DNA of 25,687 nt from a virus, in the IMG/VR virus record IMGVR_UViG_3300001097_000029, positions 1 through 25,687 of that record. One strand, given 5' to 3'. Both the position numbers and the translations under genes were made by a program. Positions 1 to 8,479 of this stretch are shown here, piece by piece (position 1 is the first letter of the stretch; each line of letters starts with the position of its first letter). The notes under the pieces are model-generated. The model was not told the origin of the DNA. It worked only from the letters and a program-made list of their open reading frames with translations, and made no database searches.

Positions 1-427
1 CGCCCCCAGCCATAAAATTCTGATCGTTAGCTTTTTTATAAGGATCTACACATACAAAATTTACTGTTACCATTCCATATTCTAAAATTTCTTCTAAAAC
101 TGTGTCTCCATCTACTTTAGCAATATAATACTTCCCATCTTCTCCACACTCTCCTGTGATCTCTAGCCTTTTACTTTCTTTGTCTAAAGGATATAACCAA
201 GCTGCTACTTGCAGCATATTATTATATAACTCTGTTTTTGTTTGGCTTGTGACGTCTTGAAAAGTAATAGATAAAACCCTGTTACCAAGAAAAGATCCAA
301 AATCAAAAGATCCGTCTGCTGCTGTTTTTCTTATAAATCTATTTTCAACTGGTGCTAAAACTGACTTTGATATATCTTTAGTAGTTAGCCCATAAAAAGT
401 TTCTTCTACTCCATTAAAAATAACCAC
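1..427 (-). CDS. Distal tail protein (Dit-like, Sipho_tail family), partial
   Basis: This gene is cut by the left edge of the window; about 142 N-terminal residues are visible. The visible part follows the Sipho_tail/Dit pattern: an N-terminal beta region, a segment about the wild-type-like core (GSFDFGSFLGNRVLSITF), then a wing with LEITGECGEDGKYYIAKVDG, and VNFVCVDPYKKA, where 'DPY' is typical of the family. Dit forms the hexameric hub at the tail tip. The likely start is GTG at 427-425, six or seven bases after an AAGGGGGAT ribosome site; the ATG four bases upstream runs into a stop after five codons. It follows the Tal-like gene by 14 bases, whereas Dit usually comes before Tal. The family call is from pattern memory, not a search. 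Confidence 0.65.
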   Translation of the reverse strand, partial: MVIFNGVEETFYGLTTKDISKSVLAPVENRFIRKTAADGSFDFGSFLGNRVLSITFQDVTSQTKTELYNNMLQVAAWLYPLDKESKRLEITGECGEDGKYYIAKVDGDTVLEEILEYGMVTVNFVCVDPYKKANDQNFMAGG

Positions 428-441
428 ACATAATCCCCCTT

Positions 442-3400
442 TTATTCATACTTGAATACAACTCTAGTAGCATACTTTGAATCTCCTGATAGTCTAATAT
501 ATGGCGTTTGTGTGCTTTGATATATGGCAAGTCCTTTTACTAGTCCTGAATTTACATCTAATAAAAATTGCGCTGGCATTGTTACAGCTACTGTCTCACC
601 CCATTTTATAGTAAATAAATTTCCATAGTTTCGCTTTAAATAACTATTATTCCAAGGTGTTGGCCTTGTTGTTCTATCATGTCCGTAAACTCTTACGCTG
701 CCTGCTGTTGCATAGCCTCCATTATTTAATCTTTTTATATATAATACAGCACTTTTAATTGTTGTTGCTGCTGCTGCTACTGTACTAAACGTTGTCCCTG
801 TTGAAAATAACATAAGTCCCAAATGATTTCCATAGCCCCAGCTACCCTGGTATATATCGTCATTATCAGTTCGCCATAAATTATAATTATAGCGCCATGA
901 ACTGCTTGTACTTATAGTGCTAGTGGCTGTTACTTGAACTGGTGGTGGTGGTGGTGGTATTACTGTTCCTGGTGCTGCTACTCCTACAATAGCTGTTTCG
1001 CCTGTCTGACTTGAAGGTGATAAAATGCCTCCTGTATCGTGTCCTGAAGTTGTTCCATTTATGGCTGTTGGTACTGATCCAAAACAACCCATGAGGGACG
1101 CTGTTCTTGCAATACAACCAAAATTTGCAGAAGGATTATTTCCAGTACATCTAACTACTTCTACCTGACTATTGTTACTAGCGTCTAACCCATATACTGT
1201 AGCCCCATCAAAATTACTATCTACGAATTCAATATTTGATCCAAAAGCTGCGCCAGCCCTCAATGATAGTTCGTTAGCGTCACACCACATATACCTAACA
1301 ACTACTTGCGTGCAATTATCACATCTTATAGGTGTATTACCATTTGTAGTGGTTATAAAGCCATATAAAATATTAGGTGCTGAAAATTCTCCTTTTATTT
1401 CTATCCTATTTGAACAACTTATAAATCTAATAGATCCATTTAAGACTACATCAGCCCCAAAATTTAGATATAATAACCCTGATCCTAGCAATCCTTCAAA
1501 GCGTACATCTTCTTCATATGGCGTTGTGCCAGGTCCTCCTGGACTAGTATCTGTAATATATACGTTTATTTCTTCTAACATAATTTTAGGTATAGTATCT
1601 TTAGCCAAAAGCCTGCTAATAGTTTTATATGGAAAGCCTACCAGCCCTGTATTTGTATCATCTCCTGCGTAACTGTCAATATAATAATCAATAGGATCTT
1701 GAACTACATTGATAATGTTTTGGCCTATAAAGCTATCAGATCTTATTCGAGAATATGAAAATTCTTCAGGTGAGAAGTAACCTATTAAATTAGGTGGTAT
1801 ACTATCATCTTCATATTTTATAACAGATAAAAACTCTCCATCTTTACTGACCATTCTCATTCTAGTTCCTTCTATACTTGTTTCAAAAGCACTTGATCTG
1901 TCCCATACGTCCTGGCGTGCTGATATTTTTCTTTCTAGGTCCTGCTGCTTTTGGTTTATATCTGCTACATATCTTAAATAGTTTCCTAGTGTTACTTTAG
2001 TGTTTTCAGGTAATAAGAGATCCCTTTCCATCTCTATAATATTAGATGAAATATCTACTGGAATTCTAAAATTTTCATCTAATAATAAAATAAGATCTCC
2101 TAGCCTCATTTTTTCATGTTCATATCCTAGTAAACTTTCTAAATCTAATATATTAGCCTCATAGGTTATTTTAGGGCTGTTATTCTGTTGTAAAAAGTCC
2201 CATGTTTTCTGTAATAAATTATTAGATTTTTGTTCTTCATCATCATAAAAAAATCCCATTCTGTTTATTGTTCCCCCAGCCCTGCCATATAATAAAAGGG
2301 CTGTATCATCTTGAACAAATTCCTGGCCTGCTGGTTTATTTACTGGCTGCGTTGGATTGAATTCATCAAAATAAATATTTCCTGCCTCTGCGTCATCTGT
2401 ATTAGTCCCAAGCCCAAACTTGATCCCATCTATCCCTGCTGGTACTATATCGTCATATTCTATAATTTCCCATTGATTAGGATTAATAGGGCTGTAAACT
2501 ATAGAACTTTCTGTATTGTATACGCCACCTATATAATAAAATAAATATACTCTGCTTTGTTTTTGCTGGCCCACTAATATAGTAGTTGGTGTATTCACCC
2601 ATACATTTAAACCTATTCGCTGGCCTGCTGTAACTGTAAATAAATCTGATACTAATAGACTTGATCCTACTGTGTCTGTAATTTTTGCACTTCCTGTGCC
2701 TCTAAAATATCTTTCTGAAGTTTGAACTATAGTTCCTGAATTTATATTCCATTGACTTAAATCTACATTAAAGCTACTATTTAAAAATGTTGGAAAATCA
2801 TTAGCCCATATAGAAGTCGAAAAGCTCACTCTTTTTTCTACTGATTTATTCCCTACCTGGCTTATGTTAACGCCTAGCGTGTTATTATCACTTTGTACTT
2901 CCTCGCCTTTACCTCGACCATAACACGCTGTTATTAATTCAGTATTATCTACGATCCTTTTAATGCTTGTTATGTCTTTACCTATTACAGCACGCTTGCC
3001 CCTATATGCTCCTATCTGCTGCTTATAGTCCACTGTCCTTCCTGTTATTACATTTCCTGTAAGTGTTAGACGATATTTAAAGACGCCTGAACTTTTAGCG
3101 CCATTAGCGTCTGAAAACTGCCAGCGTGTTCTAATATCTTCTATAGCCTGCAAGCTGCTTTGATAATAAAAGTTTTGCTGATATATTCCAAATACGTCTA
3201 CATCTCCTACGCTCCATCTACTGCCTGCTAGTGCTGCGCTTAAAGCACTAATAGCTGTAGCCTGTAATACTGTTAGATCCTCTATAACATTATCTCTTAA
3301 TTCATAGTAAACATTTTCGCAAAAAATCTTCTTTGTAATGCCTCCTGAAGTTTCTTCATCTTCTATTCGCAAAATTTCAAACATTATAAAATCATTGTCT

Positions 3401-3582
3401 AAATCATAAAAAGCTAAAAAATTTCCTTCTTTTATTCCTTCTGCTTTGACGATCTTATCTAGCATAACTACATCTAAAGTATTTTCGCCAGTAGTTTTTT
3501 CTGTGTGTATAACTGTTAATAGATCTTCATTATTCAGAATATGTGTTAATTGTTCGTCTTGATTAAATAAATATAGATCCAA
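442..3582 (-). CDS. Tal-like tail protein with carbohydrate-binding and beta-helix regions (receptor-binding candidate)
   Basis: This 1046-residue protein is a likely tail-tip and receptor-binding protein. Residues 1-230 match the N-terminal region of the 'phage minor structural protein'/Prophage_tail family (PF06605): LYLFNQDEQLTHIL, HTEKTTGENTLD, CENVYYELRDNV, GKDITSIKRIVD and the closing YGRGKGEE. About residues 265-420 look like a CBM4_9-type jelly roll inserted in that domain, after which PF06605-like sequence returns (YEANILDLESLLGYE). About 635-830 begin with YYIDSYAGDDTNTG and resemble a right-handed beta-helix such as those in tailspikes. A stretch of prolines (about 873-880) leads to a C-terminal beta domain of about 165 residues. 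Translation starts at TTG (3582) after AGGGGGCG; no ATG in the first part of the frame is better placed. No protease or glycosidase active site is identified with confidence. Confidence 0.8.
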   Translation of the reverse strand: MDLYLFNQDEQLTHILNNEDLLTVIHTEKTTGENTLDVVMLDKIVKAEGIKEGNFLAFYDLDNDFIMFEILRIEDEETSGGITKKIFCENVYYELRDNVIEDLTVLQATAISALSAALAGSRWSVGDVDVFGIYQQNFYYQSSLQAIEDIRTRWQFSDANGAKSSGVFKYRLTLTGNVITGRTVDYKQQIGAYRGKRAVIGKDITSIKRIVDNTELITACYGRGKGEEVQSDNNTLGVNISQVGNKSVEKRVSFSTSIWANDFPTFLNSSFNVDLSQWNINSGTIVQTSERYFRGTGSAKITDTVGSSLLVSDLFTVTAGQRIGLNVWVNTPTTILVGQQKQSRVYLFYYIGGVYNTESSIVYSPINPNQWEIIEYDDIVPAGIDGIKFGLGTNTDDAEAGNIYFDEFNPTQPVNKPAGQEFVQDDTALLLYGRAGGTINRMGFFYDDEEQKSNNLLQKTWDFLQQNNSPKITYEANILDLESLLGYEHEKMRLGDLILLLDENFRIPVDISSNIIEMERDLLLPENTKVTLGNYLRYVADINQKQQDLERKISARQDVWDRSSAFETSIEGTRMRMVSKDGEFLSVIKYEDDSIPPNLIGYFSPEEFSYSRIRSDSFIGQNIINVVQDPIDYYIDSYAGDDTNTGLVGFPYKTISRLLAKDTIPKIMLEEINVYITDTSPGGPGTTPYEEDVRFEGLLGSGLLYLNFGADVVLNGSIRFISCSNRIEIKGEFSAPNILYGFITTTNGNTPIRCDNCTQVVVRYMWCDANELSLRAGAAFGSNIEFVDSNFDGATVYGLDASNNSQVEVVRCTGNNPSANFGCIARTASLMGCFGSVPTAINGTTSGHDTGGILSPSSQTGETAIVGVAAPGTVIPPPPPPVQVTATSTISTSSSWRYNYNLWRTDNDDIYQGSWGYGNHLGLMLFSTGTTFSTVAAAATTIKSAVLYIKRLNNGGYATAGSVRVYGHDRTTRPTPWNNSYLKRNYGNLFTIKWGETVAVTMPAQFLLDVNSGLVKGLAIYQSTQTPYIRLSGDSKYATRVVFKYE

Positions 3583-3584
3583 TT

Positions 3585-5381
3585 TTATCGCCCCCTGGCT
3601 CTAGTTTTTCTTTCTGTTTCTTTTTGTATTTCTCTACTGATCATTTTTGCAAACGCTGCTGGATCTTTTACGTCTCCTTGAATATTGATTGTTATTCCGT
3701 TACCACCACTTAGAGATCCACCACCTAATCCTTTCAGCCTAGATAAGAAAGCCCCTGCGAACTTATCGGCTGGTGATCCTGTTAGTGGGACTACTGCCTC
3801 TGCGCCTCTCTCTGCTAAAGCTGCAAACGTTGGCCTTTTTACAAAACCACCTTTAGCCATAAATCTAAACTTAGGTATTGAAGGTGGATTAATTCCAAAT
3901 TCTCCTGTCACTTGTAGTTTTGGTAGTCTCGGTAGACTTATACTAGGTATTTTTAATTTTAAGCCTGTAAAATATCCTTTGATTGTGTCAATAATATTTT
4001 TAACTTTTTCTTTTGCCTCATCTATCCTATCTGTTATAGATGTTTTTATGCTGGTAAAGATTTCTGATACTCTGTCTTTAATAGATGTTACTTTGTTTAC
4101 TACTTTAGTATACATATCTTGAAACTTAGTGCTTACTGCGTCTACTGCTCCTGCTATTGCATTTGATATTGCTGTTCTAATACCATTAAAAATTTCTGAA
4201 GTTCGATCCTTTATAGATTGAATTTTGGTTGTAACTCCATTATACATTTCTTGAAACTTAGTTGTAACTGCTGTTACTGCTTTAGTTATAGCTGCTGCTA
4301 TAGCTGCTCTAATTTCATTAAATTTATCCTTAATAGCTGTCCCAAACTCACTTGCTTTAACTTTTATTAGATCCCAGTTTTTATATAATAATACGCCTAT
4401 TGCTATTACTGCTACTATTGCTAAAACTACTAACCCTATTGGTGACATTAAAAAACCTATTACTGTTGCAAGTGTCCCTACTATAGTAACAATAGGGCCT
4501 AATGCTGCTAATAATAATATCATTATTCCAATCATCTTCTGCGTGCTACCATCTAAACTGGTAAACCATGTTACAACTTCCCCAACTTTAGTTATTATCC
4601 CAGTTATAGCTGGTATTACTTTGTCCATAAATAAAGGTACTAGCGTGTCCTGGAATAAGGGCATTAATTCTCCAAGTGCTGCAAAAAGTTTTGATTGTAT
4701 AGCTGTTCCCATATCATTAAATGACTTCCTAGCCTCGTTCGCTGCCTTTAATGTAGGCCCACTAATTACTCCACCTAGTTCGTCAGCTTTTTTTATACTG
4801 GCGTCAAAAGCCTCTGCGCCTCCATCTATAACTACTAACATATCTTTATACTGGCCACCAAATAACTTTTGAGCAAAAGCATTTCTTTTTGTTTTGTCTG
4901 TCATTCCTGCTAAAGTTTTTATAGCCTCCTGCTGCAATACGTCCCCAGCTTTAAATTCGCCATTAGACTTCGTTGTTTCAATGCCCATTTCTTTTAATAT
5001 CTGCGCTGATTTCCCTGCCCCTCCTGATACGCTTATTAAACCTTTAGATAGTTCAAGTGCTGAATTTGCTAGTGTGTCCTGTGTTATTCCTGCGTCCTTT
5101 TCCACTTGCCTTAATCTTTGAAGATTATCTGTGGTGATCCCTGTCTGACTTTGAAGATCCAGCAAACTATCTGCATAATTACCAAAAGACTTAATTCCTG
5201 CTAATACACCCAGGGCCACTCCTGCTATTGGTGCTGTAATATTTTTAGTTAAAGATCCACCAAATTTTTTCATGCTTTCACCTTTTGCAGAAAGTTTTTT
5301 CCCAAACTCATTTAAACTTTTTTGGGCCTTGCCTGTATCGGCTGTTACTGTTGCGTATAATTCCCCTATATTTAAAGCCAT
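3585..5381 (-). CDS. Tail tape measure protein
   Basis: This 598-residue protein sets tail length and probably helps DNA entry. The N-terminus is helical and Lys-rich, followed by an alpha-helical body of the phage tape-measure type (YADSLLDLQSQTGITTDNLQ). Two hydrophobic stretches at about residues 280-330 (MIGIMILLLAALGPIVTIVG and VVLAIVAVIAIGVLL) are typical membrane-active segments. Two tandem helical repeats of about 43 residues follow (TKFQEMYNGVTTKIQSIKDR and TKFQDMYTKVVNKVTSIKDR). The C-terminus carries the common AKGGFVKRPTFAALAERGAE motif. At about 0.15 nm per residue the tail would be near 90 nm. No lysozyme or peptidase domain is evident. The ribosome site AAGGAGG lies 9 bases before the ATG, and the gene follows the chaperone frame by 12 bases, the usual order. 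Confidence 0.92.
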   Translation of the reverse strand: MALNIGELYATVTADTGKAQKSLNEFGKKLSAKGESMKKFGGSLTKNITAPIAGVALGVLAGIKSFGNYADSLLDLQSQTGITTDNLQRLRQVEKDAGITQDTLANSALELSKGLISVSGGAGKSAQILKEMGIETTKSNGEFKAGDVLQQEAIKTLAGMTDKTKRNAFAQKLFGGQYKDMLVVIDGGAEAFDASIKKADELGGVISGPTLKAANEARKSFNDMGTAIQSKLFAALGELMPLFQDTLVPLFMDKVIPAITGIITKVGEVVTWFTSLDGSTQKMIGIMILLLAALGPIVTIVGTLATVIGFLMSPIGLVVLAIVAVIAIGVLLYKNWDLIKVKASEFGTAIKDKFNEIRAAIAAAITKAVTAVTTKFQEMYNGVTTKIQSIKDRTSEIFNGIRTAISNAIAGAVDAVSTKFQDMYTKVVNKVTSIKDRVSEIFTSIKTSITDRIDEAKEKVKNIIDTIKGYFTGLKLKIPSISLPRLPKLQVTGEFGINPPSIPKFRFMAKGGFVKRPTFAALAERGAEAVVPLTGSPADKFAGAFLSRLKGLGGGSLSGGNGITINIQGDVKDPAAFAKMISREIQKETERKTRARGR

Positions 5382-5393
5382 AAGTGCGCCTCC

Positions 5394-5992
5394 TTATAAG
5401 TATTGATTTAATATTGAATCTCTTTTAGCCTTGCTGCTTGTCTGTGCAGCCTTGCCTTCGTTGCGCTGCTGTATTGTGTTTACTGTATTACTATTAATAC
5501 TTAAATTATCCAAAAGTAGTTCAAACCTTCGCCAACTTATATTACTTATAGCAAAAGACAGATCCATGCTGTATTCTCGCATAAAATCTGCCTCTATCAT
5601 GGCCCAATCTATAATAATATCGACTACTTTTGTATTGGAAAATTTGCTGCGCTTGTGCCTCCTGCTTTTACTTCATCTTCTCCTGGCTCTTTCTTTACTA
5701 GATCTGTATTGCCATATTCTGCTGCTGCCCACTCTATCACATCTTCCATCTGATCTACTGTAAACCCTTTTGTCATTAAATCATCTAGTTGTTTATTACC
5801 AAGTAAACTCTCACAAATTCCAAGTAGTAGGCCTGGATCTAAATCATCTTCTTTTTGTCCTCTTAGGATCTCGATCATTAATTTAGCAGGCATACTTGCA
5901 GGCATTGTATACTTAGTATTGAATAAAGAAAACACTAATAAAACACTTTTAGTACCCTCATAAAACTTGTCAAAATCTTTAAACTTAGCCAT
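5394..5992 (-). CDS. Tail assembly chaperone GT, made by -1 frameshift (G frame 5624-5992 plus T frame 5394-5639)
   Basis: Two overlapping frames precede the tape measure gene. The first (5992 to 5624, 122 residues, beginning MAKFKDFDKF) is a G-type tail chaperone. The second has an internal ATG at 5600, but its frame stays open upstream through VVDIIIDWA, and no ribosome site serves the ATG. In the overlap the mRNA reads GCA AAT TTT CCA, which contains the slippery heptamer A AAU UUU (5645-5639). A -1 shift there joins residues 1-118 to 81 T-frame residues, giving about 199 residues. G and GT coat and recruit the tape measure during tail assembly, as in lambda and many Gram-positive phages. 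No strong downstream stem is seen. The G-only product ends at the UAG at 5624-5626. Confidence 0.82.
5639..5645 (-). promoter_or_regulatory. -1 ribosomal frameshift slippery site, A AAU UUU
   Basis: On the minus strand the zero frame reads GCA AAT TTT CCA, so the heptamer fits X XXY YYZ exactly. The -1 frame runs open from here into the T coding region, and the zero frame stops five codons later. Position and gene order match the known G/GT frameshift. A weak CCAAT/ATTGG pairing downstream is too close to the site to be a convincing stimulator. Confidence 0.75.
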
Positions 5993-6028
5993 TATATTAT
6001 CCCCTTTGATTTTAGTTTATTGGTAAAG

Positions 6029-6175
6029 CCTGGACACATAACCAGTAAGAATTTAGGCGAATTGTCCAGGATCAATAGTTATAATGTTTTGATCCTACTA
6101 TATCAGGCCCTCATATAATCGCTTATAATTGATATTAAGGGCCTTAAATGATATATGATGTTATATAGTGATAGA
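6029..6175 (+). repeat. Copy 1 of a 68-bp inverted duplicated element, in a gene-free gap
   Basis: This 210-base gap between the tail tube and tail chaperone genes contains a 68-bp core (6038-6105). The core matches the reverse complement of 19815-19882 with three mismatches; its first 44 bases are identical. Similarity continues more weakly to about 6170 (shared CGCTTATA, an AGGCCC/GGGCCT block, and ATGTTATAT). Internal symmetry includes AGGATCAA...TTGATCCT (6069-6092), CCTGGAC...GTCCAGG (6029-6035 and 6064-6070, this copy only) and AGGCCCT...AGGGCCT (6105-6111 and 6138-6144, this copy only). No open frame or convincing promoter is seen. An operator, recombination site, or structured RNA is possible. 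Confidence 0.9.
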
Positions 6176-6202
6176 TGAATTCTAAATATTTATTAAATTT
6201 GA

Positions 6203-6646
6203 TTAAATTGTTGTAGGTTTACCACTTACTGTCATTGTAAAGCCCCAAGTAGTTGGATCATCATTTCCACCACCTACATCAGCTAATACTATGCTTGCAA
6301 AAAATCTGCGTCCTGATCCTCCTGGTGATGTTAATTTAAAATCTCCTAGACTATCATTTCCTGTTAATGCTGCTAAAACTTCAATAAGTTCCTGCCCTGT
6401 TGATCTGTCCCCTGTCATTGGATCTTCTAAAAAGAAACCCTCTGCGCTGATCTCTACGCCTCTACTTGCCACTATATGCTCCATGTAGCCATTAGAACAA
6501 AACTCTGTAGTATCTGCGTCATTCTTACTATTACTAAATGTAAATGTATTTAAACCACACGTTACGTCAACCCACACTGGAACTGCAAAAGTCCCATCAT
6601 TAATACTAAATTCCCAATCTCTAGCTAATACTTTAGTTACAGCCAT
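6203..6646 (-). CDS. Major tail tube protein
   Basis: This 147-residue protein begins MAVTKVLARDWEF and fits the tail tube family of siphoviruses: a small beta-rich protein with WEFSINDGT and DADTTEFCSNGYMEHIVASR near the middle, and a C-terminal GFTMTVSGKPT strand. It polymerises into the tail tube around the tape measure. The ATG at 6646 is chosen because GAAGGGGGT lies just upstream; a longer frame from a TTG at 6664 would include the ribosome site itself. It overlaps the preceding gene by 14 bases. It lies upstream of the G/GT chaperones and the tape measure, which is the standard order, although a 210-base non-coding gap follows it. Confidence 0.85.
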   Translation of the reverse strand: MAVTKVLARDWEFSINDGTFAVPVWVDVTCGLNTFTFSNSKNDADTTEFCSNGYMEHIVASRGVEISAEGFFLEDPMTGDRSTGQELIEVLAALTGNDSLGDFKLTSPGGSGRRFFASIVLADVGGGNDDPTTWGFTMTVSGKPTTI

Positions 6647-7061
6647 TATTTCTACCCCCTTCAAAATTTTTAATTTCTACTGTAAAGTTCAAACTGAATT
6701 CAAATCTTTTATTTTCATCTTTACTAATATAATTAGGTCCACTTTGATCAGCAATACAGCTTACGATCCAAGTCCCATTGTTTATAAATGTATTGTTATG
6801 AAAACCATGCAGCGTATTATAAATATTCTGCGCTCTATCATGTGTTGCTACTGCATAAATACCCCTTACCATAATCTGTACGCTTAAAGGATCATATCCC
6901 AGCTTACTATCTGCTTGTGTTCCACCTCTACTATAAAGTGCTATCACATTGTCAGGGCTGCTAGGCATTGTATAAATAAAAATGTCTCCTGTGTTTCCTA
7001 CTTCATCAAATATTCCCAAATTTTTACTCTGTAAATATTCAGCCATTTCTGATACTAGCAT
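6633..7061 (-). CDS. Tail terminator or minor capsid protein (PF12691-like)
   Basis: This 142-residue protein sits directly before the tail tube gene, where the tail terminator is normally found. The sequence has a helical N-terminus (MAEYLQSKNLG), a strand-rich middle with LYSRGGTQADSKLGYD and VQIMVRGIYAVATHDRAQNI, and a C-terminal FEFSLNFTVEIKN strand. This resembles the 'minor capsid protein from bacteriophage' family (PF12691), whose members cap the tail tube or join it to the head. The ribosome site is GGAGGGG before ATG; the start abuts the previous stop, which suggests coupled translation. The exact family is by pattern and position. Confidence 0.65.
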   Translation of the reverse strand: MLVSEMAEYLQSKNLGIFDEVGNTGDIFIYTMPSSPDNVIALYSRGGTQADSKLGYDPLSVQIMVRGIYAVATHDRAQNIYNTLHGFHNNTFINNGTWIVSCIADQSGPNYISKDENKRFEFSLNFTVEIKNFEGGRNNGCN

Positions 7062-7411
7062 TACTTCAGCCCCTCCTTCATAAATCGTTGCATAGCTGCC
7101 TTTAATGTATTAACATTATTATTTTTTGCATTTACTAACCATTTCCCCTGGCCTTTACCTTTAAATTTATATTCAGGGTGTTCATGTAGTTTTATAGCAT
7201 ATGGCGTATCATAAAACACGCTGGCTGTTGGTGGTGTTTCTATATAGTCTACTGATCCACTATTTTCAAGTGTCCCCTTATCGTGTGGCACATGATCTTT
7301 TGATTTTTCCAGCAAAATTTCTGCTGTTTTTCTTACTGATATTACTGCTGCTGCTTTTATCTTTGCATTTATTTCAGGAACTCTTGAAGATGATCTTATT
7401 TTTACACTCAT
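7061..7411 (-). CDS. Minor capsid or head-tail joining protein (Minor_capsid_2/HK97 gp10-like)
   Basis: This 116-residue protein has an N-terminal helix (KIKAAAVISVRKTAEILLEKS), then DHVPHDKGTLENSGSVDY, AVFYDTPYAIKLHEHPEYKF and GKWLVNA. The motif order 'P.DTGTL..S' followed by 'YA..lHe....F..GK.W.' is the signature of the gp10-like and Minor_capsid_2 (PF11114) proteins, which act at the head-tail joint. It overlaps the upstream gene by 4 bases and the downstream one by 1 base, so the four connector genes are probably translationally coupled. AGGAAGTG lies 9 bases before the ATG. Confidence 0.72.
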   Translation of the reverse strand: MSVKIRSSSRVPEINAKIKAAAVISVRKTAEILLEKSKDHVPHDKGTLENSGSVDYIETPPTASVFYDTPYAIKLHEHPEYKFKGKGQGKWLVNAKNNNVNTLKAAMQRFMKEGLK

Positions 7412-7716
7412 TTTAAAAGCACTTCCTGGTGACTATAACTATTTATAGTCCATTGTTTTTGAACTGATATTGCTATATAGGCGTGTCCCTCAAAATAAAC
7501 TTTACTTTGTGCTGTTATATTCACACCTGGGCTTATAAACATTCTTGCTGTGCTTACAACTTCATTTCCGTTAGGATCAATGATTTTTTGTGCCATTGGT
7601 TCTACTCTACATTTAATAGCTGTAGATCCTGTGAATAGATCCTCATATGCGTTCTGCCCCAGGTAAACTTCTACTGTTGCGTTCTGTGTTAATAAAAAAC
7701 TAGGAATATTAAACAT
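7408..7716 (-). CDS. Head completion or stopper protein (Minor_capsid_1-like)
   Basis: This 102-residue beta-rich protein begins MFNIPSFLLTQNATVEVYLG and contains a conserved-looking 'RVEPMAQKIIDPNGNEVVSTARMFI' region with a 'Y.d...i.vr.ep..' pattern followed by strands. That fits PF10665/Minor_capsid_1 and SPP1 gp16-like stoppers that close the head after packaging. The ATG at 7716 follows a run of G residues; an upstream TTG at 7749 would overlap the previous gene and lacks a ribosome site. It lies between the adaptor gene and the gp10-like gene, the expected place. Confidence 0.62.
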   Translation of the reverse strand: MFNIPSFLLTQNATVEVYLGQNAYEDLFTGSTAIKCRVEPMAQKIIDPNGNEVVSTARMFISPGVNITAQSKVYFEGHAYIAISVQKQWTINSYSHQEVLLK

Positions 7717-7736
7717 ATATATATACCCCCCCTTTA

Positions 7737-8159
7737 TTAAGCACGCCAAACGCCTCTATACATTAGGCCCACTAAAAATAAATATCTGTTAGCCCTGGGT
7801 GCTAATATAGCCATACTTGCACTTGATGATCCTGATCCTGATCCTCCAAAATTCATTGAAAAGTTGCCTATCCCAAAACTAGCAATATTCCCTGCATTAA
7901 TTATATCTGTATCTGTTCCTATACTTAACCAGTATTCAATTTGTGCTGCTGTTGCGTTCTGCGCTGCCAGGGCCACTTCTACATCATCTATTGACGTCCC
8001 TGTAGGATCTAGCCAGTAGTCATTTATTTTATTTAAAGTCATATAGTCCATTAATTCTTGCGCTCTCATAATTAAAGTTAAAATATTAGCTGGTAGATCT
8101 ATAACTGGAATTCCAATAAAAGCAGCTACTTGTGTAGGCGTTGCATATACTACTGCCAT
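7737..8159 (-). CDS. Head-tail adaptor protein (gp15/gp6-like)
   Basis: This 140-residue protein starts MAVVYATPTQVAAFIGI, with helices followed by a Gly/Ser-rich loop (GGSGSGSSSAS, about residues 104-114) and a C-terminal helix (RYLFLVGLMYRGVWRA). Phage adaptors that sit beneath the portal have a similar helical fold and length. The gene is the first of the connector block after the decoration-like cassette. AAGGGGGC serves as ribosome site. Family assignment is mainly by size, fold impression and order. Confidence 0.5.
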   Translation of the reverse strand: MAVVYATPTQVAAFIGIPVIDLPANILTLIMRAQELMDYMTLNKINDYWLDPTGTSIDDVEVALAAQNATAAQIEYWLSIGTDTDIINAGNIASFGIGNFSMNFGGSGSGSSSASMAILAPRANRYLFLVGLMYRGVWRA

Positions 8160-8175
8160 AATATAGCCCCCTTAT

Positions 8176-8478
8176 TTATTTATTTAAATATGCGCTTGCT
8201 ATTGTTACTGAAGTAATAGCACTAAAATTTAAAGTTATATGTCCAGTTCCATCATTAAACCGTTCTACTGGATATGGCCCACACGCTCTAGCCTCTGCGT
8301 TTGTTACTATTATATCTACATTGTGATCTAGTCCCTGGTTACATATCTCTACGCTGTCTGCTGTAACTGTTATAGGAGATCCCCCATCATTTTTTATAAA
8401 AAATATTGTATCTCCATCATTGTATAAACTCATACTTAAAGCTGCTGGAATATATACTAAATTTGTTGACTGGCTCAT
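8176..8478 (-). CDS. Small beta-rich structural protein, decoration-like
   Basis: This 100-residue protein was not matched to a named family. It is almost all short strands, with DTIFFIKNDGGSPITVTADS, a middle loop (QGLDHNVDIIV), PYPVERFNDGTGHITLNF and a final TSVTIASAYLNK. The pattern of 'G...hFi.N.g..pitVt', then 'P..rFND..g.i.l', then 'v.iaa' also occurs in the neighbour at 8480-8818, so the two look like paralogues from a tandem duplication. The position between the coat protein and the connectors suggests capsid decoration or a head fibre. GAGGG precedes the ATG. Confidence 0.7.
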   Translation of the reverse strand: MSQSTNLVYIPAALSMSLYNDGDTIFFIKNDGGSPITVTADSVEICNQGLDHNVDIIVTNAEARACGPYPVERFNDGTGHITLNFSAITSVTIASAYLNK

Positions 8479-8479
8479 A

